A DNA stretch of 28,008 nucleotides, taken from positions 1 through 28,008 of the forward strand of contig CALIQN010000008.1 in the NCBI GenBank assembly GCA_938044045.1. The letters run 5' to 3'. Origin of the DNA: an uncultured Peptococcaceae bacterium (lineage in GTDB: Bacteria; Bacillota; Peptococcia; Peptococcales; Peptococcaceae). Positions 15,371 through 21,602 of the stretch are shown one piece after another (position 1 is the first letter of the stretch; each line of letters opens with the position of its first letter). The notes below the pieces were generated by a model. The model was given only the letters and a program-made list of their open reading frames with translations. It did not search any database and was not told where the DNA came from. The position numbers were made by a program, and so were the translations under genes.

Positions 15371-17272
15371 ATGGTGTCAATCTTATATGAAGTCAAAAAC
15401 CACTACGATGTGATTGTCGTGGGTGCCGGTCATGCGGGTTGCGAGGCAGCCCATGCCTGTGTCAAACTGGGCAAAAAGGTGCTTTTAGCAACCATCAATT
15501 TGGATTATATCGCCCTTTTACCTTGCAATCCCTCTATTGGTGGGCCGGCAAAGGCACACTTGGTGCGTGAGGTTGACGCCCTTGGGGGACTCATGGGAGA
15601 GATGGCAGATCGTTGTGCCATTCAAATGCGGATGTTAAATACGACCAAAGGCCCTGCGGTTCATTCCTTGCGTGGGCAGATGGACAAGGCCAAGTATCAA
15701 AGACAGATGAGAGCCTATTTGGAAAACCTTGAGGGGCTAGACCTCAAGCAAATGATTGTCGATGATTTAATTGTCAAAGAGGGCAAGGTCTGTGGGGTCA
15801 TAACGGAGTTTGGCGGCGCCTACTATGCAGATGCGGTGATTTTGGCAACAGGTACCTACCTTGGTGGGGCAATCGTCATTGGCGATTATTTCAAAAAATC
15901 TGGGCCAAATGGGCAGTTATCTGCAGAAGTCTTGCCGGACAATCTCAAAAAACATGGGCTGAGTCTCTTGCGCTTTAAGACAGGAACACCGGCGAGGGTC
16001 GATCGTAAGACGATTGATTTTTCCAAGCTGACCCTTCAACCCCATGAAACAGGGGAGCTTAAGTTTTCAAGCTTTACTAAGGGGGATAATGGACTGGAAA
16101 AACGCCCTTGCTACCTCACCTATACAACCGATGAAACCCATGACATCATCCGTCAAAATCTCCATCGCTCGCCTGTCGAAAAAGGTGAGATTGCTGGGAT
16201 TGCCCCAAGGTATTGCCCTTCTATCGAAGATAAGGTCGTGCGCTTTCACGATAAGGCAAGGCATCAAATCTTTGTCGAGCCAGAGGGGCTAGAGACCAAG
16301 GAAATGTATATCCAAGGTTTTGCGACCTCCCTACCTATGGATGTCCAACGCAAGATTGTACGCTCTTTGCCAGGTTTTGAACAAGCAGAACTCATGCGTC
16401 CAGCTTATGCCATTGAGTATGATTTGATTGACCCGTATACAATGAAGCCAAGCATGGAAAGTAAGGTCATAGAAGGCTTATTTTTAGCAGGGCAAATCAA
16501 TGGTACCTCAGGCTATGAGGAGGCAGCTGCCCAAGGGATTATGGCAGGCATCAATGCCAGTCGCTACCTCGATGGCAAGGATGCCATCGTGCTTAAACGC
16601 TATGAGGCGTATATTGGTGTCTTGATTGATGATTTGGTGACCAAGGGGGTAGAAGAACCCTACCGTATGCTTACCTCTCGTGCTGAATACCGTCTCTTGC
16701 TCCGTCAAGATAATGCCTGTGAGAGACTTTCTACCTTAGGATATGAAATTGGGCTTTTGAGTGAAGAAAAGTATCAAGCCTATCTTAAAGAAAAGGAAAA
16801 CATTGCTTCTGAGCTTAAAAGACTGAGCCAGACAACAGTCAAAAGCGATAACCCAGTGATAAAGGCAGCCCTTGAAGCCAGTACAAGTGAGGTCTTAAAA
16901 CAAGGTGTCCCTGCCCTAGAGCTTTTAAAACGCCCACAAATCACCTATGCCCTTTTAGAAGAGGCAGGTTATGGTAATCCTCTTTTGAGTGAAGTGGAAA
17001 AAAACCAAGTCAGCATTCAAGTCAAGTATGAGGGCTACATCAAAAAGCAAGAAGAGCAAGTAGCAAGATTGGCAAAACTAGAGAATTATCGTCTTTATCC
17101 AGATACACCTTATGAAAAATTTAGTGGTTTAAGGCTAGAAGCACAGCAAAAACTCATCAAGTTTCGGCCTGAGACCCTTGGTCAAGCAAGCCGTATTTCT
17201 GGGGTCAATCCTGCTGATATATCGGTTTTACTCATTGCTTTAAAGAAGGAGAACCAACAAAATGATAGATAA
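15371..17272 (+). CDS. mnmG: tRNA uridine-5-carboxymethylaminomethyl modification enzyme MnmG
   Basis: This FAD-dependent partner of MnmE in U34 modification is 633 aa. The ATG at 15371 is preferred, since AGGGA stands 7 nt upstream; the GTG at 15365 lies too close to that site and overlaps the mnmE stop. The FAD fold has GAGHAG (18-23). Other hallmarks are LPCNPSIGGPAK, RMLNTTKGPAV, KTGTPARVDR, and FLAGQINGTSGYEEAAAQG near residue 370. The helical C-terminal domain ends FRPETLGQASRISGVNPAD, which binds MnmE and tRNA. The last 11 nt overlap rsmG. Confidence 0.97.
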   Translation: MVSILYEVKNHYDVIVVGAGHAGCEAAHACVKLGKKVLLATINLDYIALLPCNPSIGGPAKAHLVREVDALGGLMGEMADRCAIQMRMLNTTKGPAVHSLRGQMDKAKYQRQMRAYLENLEGLDLKQMIVDDLIVKEGKVCGVITEFGGAYYADAVILATGTYLGGAIVIGDYFKKSGPNGQLSAEVLPDNLKKHGLSLLRFKTGTPARVDRKTIDFSKLTLQPHETGELKFSSFTKGDNGLEKRPCYLTYTTDETHDIIRQNLHRSPVEKGEIAGIAPRYCPSIEDKVVRFHDKARHQIFVEPEGLETKEMYIQGFATSLPMDVQRKIVRSLPGFEQAELMRPAYAIEYDLIDPYTMKPSMESKVIEGLFLAGQINGTSGYEEAAAQGIMAGINASRYLDGKDAIVLKRYEAYIGVLIDDLVTKGVEEPYRMLTSRAEYRLLLRQDNACERLSTLGYEIGLLSEEKYQAYLKEKENIASELKRLSQTTVKSDNPVIKAALEASTSEVLKQGVPALELLKRPQITYALLEEAGYGNPLLSEVEKNQVSIQVKYEGYIKKQEEQVARLAKLENYRLYPDTPYEKFSGLRLEAQQKLIKFRPETLGQASRISGVNPADISVLLIALKKENQQNDR

Positions 17273-17966
17273 ACTAGAAGAAATACTGGTTTCTAGTGGT
17301 TTAAAACCACTAGAAAAATCGGTTTTAGAAAATTTTAGTCACTATTATCAAGCAGTCTGTACTGCCAATGAAGTCATGAATTTGACAACTTTGACGACCC
17401 CTGAGGCCTTTATCAAAAAGCATATCTTAGATAGTCTTTATCTTTTGGACTATCTTCAGCCTGACGAAAAAGTCTTAGATTTAGGGAGTGGGCTTGGGGT
17501 GCCTGGGCTAGTGTTAAAACTTGCCAAACCTGAGCTTAATCTCTCTGTGATTGATGCCCTAGAAAAACGCATCAAGTTTTTAGAGCAAATGGTAGCAACC
17601 TTTAATCTCCAAAATGTAGAGATGCGGCATGGACGCTTTGAAGACTTAGGAAGAGAGAAGGACTTACGTGAGGCTTATGACCTCACCCTTGCCCGTGGAG
17701 TGGCTGATCTTCCTGTGCTATTGGAATATGCCTTGCCTTTTACCAAGGTTGGAGGACGATTTATCGCCATGAAAGGTGCTAATGTTGAAGATGAGGTGGA
17801 GCGTAGTCTACTGGCCATTGGATTTTTAGGCGGCAGATTGGAAAAGGTTGAGTTCTACACCCTGCCTGATGGAGAAAAACGTGCCTTGGTCATCATCACC
17901 AAAAATGCCCATACCCCTGACACCTATCCAAGAAAACCGAAAACGATTAAGAATAAACCACTTTAA
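17262..17966 (+). CDS. rsmG: 16S rRNA (guanine-N7) methyltransferase RsmG
   Basis: RsmG methylates G527 (E. coli numbering) of 16S rRNA with S-adenosylmethionine; loss gives low-level streptomycin resistance in several bacteria. The protein is 234 aa. The SAM-binding motif is VLDLGSGLGVPGL (71-83), preceded by MNLTTLTTPEAFIKKHILDS, and a later LARGVADLPVLLEYA is typical of the family. The ATG at 17262 overlaps the end of mnmG by 11 nt, as in many Bacillota. A 27-nt odd palindrome covers codons 10-19. The basic C-terminal tail (PRKPKTIKNKPL) is common in this family. Confidence 0.96.
   Translation: MIDKLEEILVSSGLKPLEKSVLENFSHYYQAVCTANEVMNLTTLTTPEAFIKKHILDSLYLLDYLQPDEKVLDLGSGLGVPGLVLKLAKPELNLSVIDALEKRIKFLEQMVATFNLQNVEMRHGRFEDLGREKDLREAYDLTLARGVADLPVLLEYALPFTKVGGRFIAMKGANVEDEVERSLLAIGFLGGRLEKVEFYTLPDGEKRALVIITKNAHTPDTYPRKPKTIKNKPL
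17290..17316. repeat. 27-nt odd palindrome inside rsmG
   Basis: TTTCTAGTGGTTT (17290-17302) and its exact reverse complement AAACCACTAGAAA (17304-17316) flank one central A. It lies 28 nt into the gene. Confidence 0.7.
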
Positions 17967-18028
17967 AACCAGTTTTTAAAGATAAAAATCGGTTTTAAAT
18001 GAAAAATAAATGGTTTTAAGTGGTTTAT
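17953..18028. repeat. Nested inverted repeats downstream of rsmG
   Basis: The outer arms are 17953-17971 and 18011-18028, 18 of 19 positions matching. The inner arms are 17964-17977 and 17984-17997. They share 17964-17971, so the two stems exclude each other. The outer left arm includes the last codons and stop of rsmG. Confidence 0.6.
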
Positions 18029-18084
18029 ATGGAAATAAAAAACTACTTAATGGCATTTGAAAATTTAAAATAGAGGAAAAACAT

Positions 18085-18120
18085 AAAAAAGGATTGTTTC
18101 ACGTGAAACAATCCTTTTTT
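18085..18120. terminator. 36-nt perfect palindrome: terminator containing parS
   Basis: AAAAAAGGATTGTTTCAC (18085-18102) is followed directly by its exact reverse complement ending in TTTTTT. As RNA it makes a strong hairpin with A/T tracts, which could terminate transcripts in both directions; the rsmG operon ends here. The centre is the parS site. Confidence 0.8.
18095..18110. other. parS centromere site
   Basis: TGTTTCACGTGAAACA is an exact match to the consensus ParB/Spo0J binding site. It is 53 nt upstream of the parB start, so ParB can nucleate and spread near its own gene. Confidence 0.95.
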
Positions 18121-18143
18121 CTTTTCCTATAGTTTGCTACAAT
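18115..18143 (+). promoter_or_regulatory. Possible weak promoter of parB
   Basis: An extended -10 element TGCTACAAT (18135-18143) stands 20 nt before the parB start. The -35 region is only a T-run at the edge of the parS palindrome, so ParB bound to parS could affect it. Confidence 0.4.
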
Positions 18144-18162
18144 AAAGCAAAGGGGGTGCAAG

Positions 18163-18993
18163 ATGACTAAAGAAAATGATAACCAAGCCAAGTTGACTTA
18201 TTTGCCACTGACTGCCATTAAACCCAATCCCAATCAGCCTCGTCGTCATTTTGATGAAGATGGGATGCTGGATTTGACAGAGTCTATTCGTCAAAATGGG
18301 GTTTTGTCACCTATTATTGTTACCCCAATGGATGAGGGCTATACCCTAGTGGCTGGAGAAAGACGTTGGCGAGCCGCTAAACTGGCAAACCTCACTGAAA
18401 TTCCTGTTTTGATTTATCATTTGGAAAAGCAGGAACAAGAAGAGATTGCCCTCATCGAAAACATCCAAAGGGAGGCGCTATCTCCTTTGGAGGAGGCAAT
18501 GGCCTATCAAACTTTGATGGAAGGCTATGGTTATAGCGCCCAGGATGTGGCAGAAAAAATGGGCAAGTCTCGTGCCTATGTTGCCAATTTGATTCGTTTG
18601 TTAAAATTACCTGAAGAAATCAAGACCCTAGTGGCTCAAAATCAGCTCTCTAGTGGCCATGCACGTGCTTTATTGGCATTAGAGGATGAACTAGCCATGC
18701 TTGATATGGCAAAGCTAGTCTTGGACAATGGGCTTTCTGTGCGTGCTTTGGAAAATCTCATTAAAGAGAGCAAACTAGAATTTCAATTAGATAAACCAGT
18801 TCAAAAGGCAAAAAAACCAGTTCAGAAAGATAAAAACTACTACTACAACCACATTGAAAACCAGCTGGAAGAACATTTTCAAACCAAGGTGATGGTGACC
18901 AAGGGAAGAAAACATGGGCAGTTGACCTTGCAGTTTTACAATGAAGAAGATCTGAGTCGCTTGCTTGAGCTGATGGGAATTGAGGTCTACTGA
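18163..18993 (+). CDS. parB: ParB/Spo0J-family chromosome partitioning protein
   Basis: This is a CTP-dependent DNA clamp that loads at parS, spreads and recruits SMC to the origin. It is 276 aa. The N-terminal domain has PNPNQPRRHF (21-30), GERRWRA (65-71, CTP-binding) and ENIQRE (99-104). The parS-binding HTH spans about 123-150 with GKSRAYVANLIRLLKL. The C-terminal dimerisation domain is about 225-276. The protein begins MTKENDNQAKLTYLPL and lacks the GLGKGINALF-type peptide that lets Spo0J stimulate the ATPase ParA/Soj. No parA lies beside it, and I see only one ParB-type gene, so no Noc paralogue is adjacent. The parS match and SMC-loading role favour Spo0J over Noc. The start has GGGGG upstream. 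Confidence 0.93.
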   Translation: MTKENDNQAKLTYLPLTAIKPNPNQPRRHFDEDGMLDLTESIRQNGVLSPIIVTPMDEGYTLVAGERRWRAAKLANLTEIPVLIYHLEKQEQEEIALIENIQREALSPLEEAMAYQTLMEGYGYSAQDVAEKMGKSRAYVANLIRLLKLPEEIKTLVAQNQLSSGHARALLALEDELAMLDMAKLVLDNGLSVRALENLIKESKLEFQLDKPVQKAKKPVQKDKNYYYNHIENQLEEHFQTKVMVTKGRKHGQLTLQFYNEEDLSRLLELMGIEVY

Positions 18994-20219
18994 TGAAAAT
19001 AGCAATTATTGGTGGTGGGGCAAGTGGGATGGTTTGTGCCTTTGAGGCAAAACATCGGGATAATGAAGTTTTGCTCTTTGAACAAAATGAGCTTCTTGGG
19101 CGAAAACTCAGAACGACAGGCAATGGTCGAGGCAACCTCGCCCATGAAAACATCAGTCCTAAAAATTTTCATACGACATCCCCTCATATCCTTAAAGCTT
19201 GGCTTGGACAAGTGAATTTTCAAGAGATTAGCGCCGTTTTAGAAATGATGGGAATTGTCCTAACCAAAGAGAGGCGAGGACGCTATTATCCTCTTTCCTT
19301 TGAGGCTAAGGCCGTGAGTGAGCTTATGGCAGAAAGTCTCAAGCAAAAAGGGGTGAAGTGTTATCTAGGGCAAAAGGTTGTGAGAATAGAAGCCCTAGAT
19401 AAGGATGTGAGACTTTTCTTAGCTGATGGGAAAAGTGTTGTGGTTGATAAGGTAGTGATTGCCACAGGTGGCTTGGCAGCCCCTGCCCTTGGTGCCAATA
19501 GGAGTGGTCATCAATTTTTGGAAAGTCTAGGGCATGAGTGTCTCGCCTTATCGCCTGCTATTGTGCATTTGGTCTCAGAAGATAAGGCACTAAAAATTTT
19601 GAACGGCTTAAAATGGACAGCGAAGGTCAGTCTAGAAGGGGACAAAAGGGCAATAGTGGATGAAGTCCATTTTGCCAAAGATGCGCTTTCGGGGCCAGCG
19701 GTTTTTCAACTGTCGATTGTCTATCAAAAAAAGGTAGAAAAACCGAAATTTCTCTTGATGGATTTTTTGCCTGATTATGATAAAAAAGCCTGTTTAGCGC
19801 TATTGTTAAAGCGAAAGGAACAATTTAAAACCAGCAAGGTGGTTTTTTTGCTTCAAGGGATTTTGCCAGAAAAACTAGCTGAAGTGGTTCTTGAGAGAAC
19901 TGGTTTATACAAGAAAATATCTCTTGAGGCACTGACAGAAAATGATTTACAACGTTTGATTGACTTCATTAAGGCTTATCGATTTAGCCTTTTAGGGACG
20001 AGGGATTATACTTTTGCTCAAAGTACCCTTGGAGGCATTCATTTGGAGGATTTTGAGGTAGAAGAGTATTATTCGTACTTTTCCCCTGATGTCTATGCCA
20101 TAGGTGAGGTGCTGGATGTCTGTGGGGACTGTGGGGGCTATAATCTCTATTTTGCGTGGCTAAGTGGTATTTTGGTCGGCAGAAAATTAAATCTTGAAAC
20201 AAGGGAGGCAGTGAGATGA
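18993..20219 (+). CDS. HI0933/BaiN-family FAD-dependent oxidoreductase
   Basis: This flavoprotein of the HI0933 family is of uncertain reaction. It is 408 aa. The N-terminal FAD motif is IIGGGASGMVCA (4-15), followed by GRKLRTTGNGRGNLAHEN; most relatives have Cys where this protein has Gly in GNGRGN. The middle insertion domain is present (SPAIVHLV, HFAKDALSGPAVFQLS). The second FAD-contact region is GEVLDVCGDCGGYNLYFAWLSG near the C-terminus. The ATG overlaps the parB stop (TGATG), and the stop overlaps the next ATG (ATGA), so translation is coupled on both sides. The link with parB looks positional rather than functional. Confidence 0.88.
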   Translation: MKIAIIGGGASGMVCAFEAKHRDNEVLLFEQNELLGRKLRTTGNGRGNLAHENISPKNFHTTSPHILKAWLGQVNFQEISAVLEMMGIVLTKERRGRYYPLSFEAKAVSELMAESLKQKGVKCYLGQKVVRIEALDKDVRLFLADGKSVVVDKVVIATGGLAAPALGANRSGHQFLESLGHECLALSPAIVHLVSEDKALKILNGLKWTAKVSLEGDKRAIVDEVHFAKDALSGPAVFQLSIVYQKKVEKPKFLLMDFLPDYDKKACLALLLKRKEQFKTSKVVFLLQGILPEKLAEVVLERTGLYKKISLEALTENDLQRLIDFIKAYRFSLLGTRDYTFAQSTLGGIHLEDFEVEEYYSYFSPDVYAIGEVLDVCGDCGGYNLYFAWLSGILVGRKLNLETREAVR

Positions 20220-20884
20220 GTATATGGGATGGAATTGTGGTCTTGATTTTGGCTTTTGCTATTTTTCAAGGCTATAGACGAGGCTTTTTATTGCGCATGA
20301 CAGGTTGGGTTGGTGGTGTCTGTGCCATCTTGCTGGCGAGGCCGATTGCTTATGAGATTGATGACCCAGTGAGTCGCTATATTGATGGTCAAAAGATTTT
20401 GTCAGAATGGATCAAGTCCAAGATCCTAGGGCAGTACACGGCGGATCAATTTTTGACAGGTAGCGGGATTTACAAATGGATTGAAAATGTTGAGGGGATT
20501 CGTGATTATCGTGAGCTCCTCTTAAAGCAACTAGAAACCACTGGCAAGGAAGTCTTTACAGATATGTCAGATGCTATTGCTGCTACCATTGCAACACCAC
20601 TATGGCATATTGTTTTAACCTTTGTAGCTTGGCTTGTGGTGATGTTTGTCTTTGTCGTTTTTGGGAGACTTGCGAGTAAAATTTTGGATAAGGTACCTTT
20701 CCTTTCTGTTGCTGATGGTTTTTTGGGTGCTATTATCAGCGTGATTGTAGTCTTTATCGTCTTGATTGTGATTAATACGATAGGGCTGTATTTCCTTGAT
20801 GAGAAAACTTACATTGGTATGATGTTTCATAATAGTTTTTTTGCGTCGTTTTTTAAAAATATATTTGACTTATTTATCAAGTAG
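20216..20884 (+). CDS. CvpA-family membrane protein
   Basis: This integral membrane protein has 222 aa. CvpA was first found to be needed for colicin V production in E. coli; its general role is unclear. The N-terminal hydrophobic segment is followed by QGYRRGFLLRMTGWVGG, the family's typical G-x-x-R-G-F motif. Four probable segments lie near 5-22, 28-43, 128-150 and 163-192. An extended polar loop (about 45-125) separates the two pairs. It is coupled to the flavoprotein gene by ATGA and followed after 14 nt by the DUF951 gene, all in the parB transcript. Confidence 0.82.
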   Translation: MSIWDGIVVLILAFAIFQGYRRGFLLRMTGWVGGVCAILLARPIAYEIDDPVSRYIDGQKILSEWIKSKILGQYTADQFLTGSGIYKWIENVEGIRDYRELLLKQLETTGKEVFTDMSDAIAATIATPLWHIVLTFVAWLVVMFVFVVFGRLASKILDKVPFLSVADGFLGAIISVIVVFIVLIVINTIGLYFLDEKTYIGMMFHNSFFASFFKNIFDLFIK

Positions 20885-20898
20885 GAGGAGGGAAGACT

Positions 20899-21117
20899 AT
20901 GCCAATTGCTTTTGAAGTCGGCGATATTGTTAAATTAAAAAAATCGCATAATTGTGGTTCCCATGAATGGGAGCTTTTGAGAGTGGGCATGGATTTTCGT
21001 ATGCGTTGCCTTGGTTGCAATCATGAAGCCTGGACACCACGCACCAAACTTGAGAAGAATTTTAGGGGCTTTGTGAAGCGCCCTAGTGAGGAAAATCAAG
21101 ATAATCTGGGTAAGTAA
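20899..21117 (+). CDS. DUF951 family protein
   Basis: This 72-aa protein is of unknown function and widespread in Bacillota, often near parB and origin-linked genes. It starts MPIAFEVGDIVKLKKSHNCG and contains the invariant CGSHEWELLR and CLGCNH motifs, a likely Cys/His metal site, within a compact beta-rich fold. It ends with basic residues and a short acidic tail. GGAGG and GGGAAG precede the ATG. It is the last clear gene of the parB-flavoprotein-cvpA transcript; an AT-rich hairpin follows. Confidence 0.9.
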   Translation: MPIAFEVGDIVKLKKSHNCGSHEWELLRVGMDFRMRCLGCNHEAWTPRTKLEKNFRGFVKRPSEENQDNLGK

Positions 21118-21130
21118 TAAGATATAACCC

Positions 21131-21162
21131 AAAGATAAAATGACCTTAGGCATTTTATCTTT
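21131..21162 (+). terminator. AT-rich hairpin after DUF951
   Basis: There are perfect 12-bp arms (AAAGATAAAATG 21131-21142, CATTTTATCTTT 21151-21162) around an 8-nt loop. No T-run follows, so it may be a weak terminator or an RNA stabiliser. The next ribosome binding site starts about 8 nt later, leaving no room for a separate promoter. Confidence 0.45.
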
Positions 21163-21183
21163 CGGATAGAAGGAGTGGTCGAA

Positions 21184-21519
21184 ATGGAAAAGCAAGGACA
21201 AAAGACACAAATCATAGGTGAAATGGTTGATCAGAGTGAGGGTGTAGAGACTATTGGCAAGGTAGAACGTGATGGTGAGGGCATCGACCCTATCTACACT
21301 GATCCAACAGCGCTTGGTGCGGACAAAAATGAATCTATTGAGATAGCAACCACCGGTAAAACTACCCTTACAACCAGTCAAGCAACTCAAGGCATTAGCG
21401 AGGCAGTGGATAGTAGTAAAGCTGTTGAAACCATTGGACAAGTCGAGCGTGATGGTGAGGGTGTCGATCCTATCTATACTGATCCGACAGCCCTTGGTGC
21501 GGATAGAAACGAGCAGTAA
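21184..21519 (+). CDS. Acidic two-repeat protein of unknown function
   Basis: I do not recognise this 111-aa protein. It consists mainly of two copies of a unit of about 44 residues: TQIIGEMVDQSEGVETIGKV and on, and TQGISEAVDSSKAVETIGQV and on. Both continue ERDGEGxDPIYTDPTALGAD and end NE. The copies are exactly 60 codons apart and separated by a Thr-rich linker (TTGKTTLTTSQA). There is no signal peptide, membrane segment or Cys; the protein is strongly acidic. The ATG at 21184 is preferred because AAGGAG lies 8 nt upstream; a GTG three codons earlier overlaps that site. It lies between DUF951 and the DUF1538 gene and may use read-through from the parB transcript. Confidence 0.75.
   Translation: MEKQGQKTQIIGEMVDQSEGVETIGKVERDGEGIDPIYTDPTALGADKNESIEIATTGKTTLTTSQATQGISEAVDSSKAVETIGQVERDGEGVDPIYTDPTALGADRNEQ
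21241..21333 (+). repeat. Coding repeat, copy 1
   Basis: This 93-nt copy encodes GVETIGKVERDGEGIDPIY and continues TDPTALGADKNE. It pairs with the copy 180 nt downstream. Confidence 0.85.
21421..21513 (+). repeat. Coding repeat, copy 2
   Basis: This 93-nt copy encodes AVETIGQVERDGEGVDPIY and continues TDPTALGADRNE. It differs from copy 1 at 4 of 31 residues. Most DNA differences are silent third-position changes, which indicates protein-level conservation after duplication. Confidence 0.85.
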
Positions 21520-21544
21520 GTATTTTGCATGAATTTTAGCAATC

Positions 21545-21581
21545 AAAGGAAGCATTCTAAAGTGGAATGGCTTCCTTTTTT
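21545..21581 (+). terminator. Terminator between the repeat protein and DUF1538
   Basis: AAAGGAAGCATTC (21545-21557) pairs with GAATGGCTTCCTTT (21565-21578), with one bulge, followed by T. Only 21 nt separate it from the next ATG, too few for a promoter, so the next operon depends on read-through or a promoter upstream of the hairpin. Confidence 0.75.
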
Positions 21582-21602
21582 AAGTAAAGAAAGGGGGAAA
21601 TA

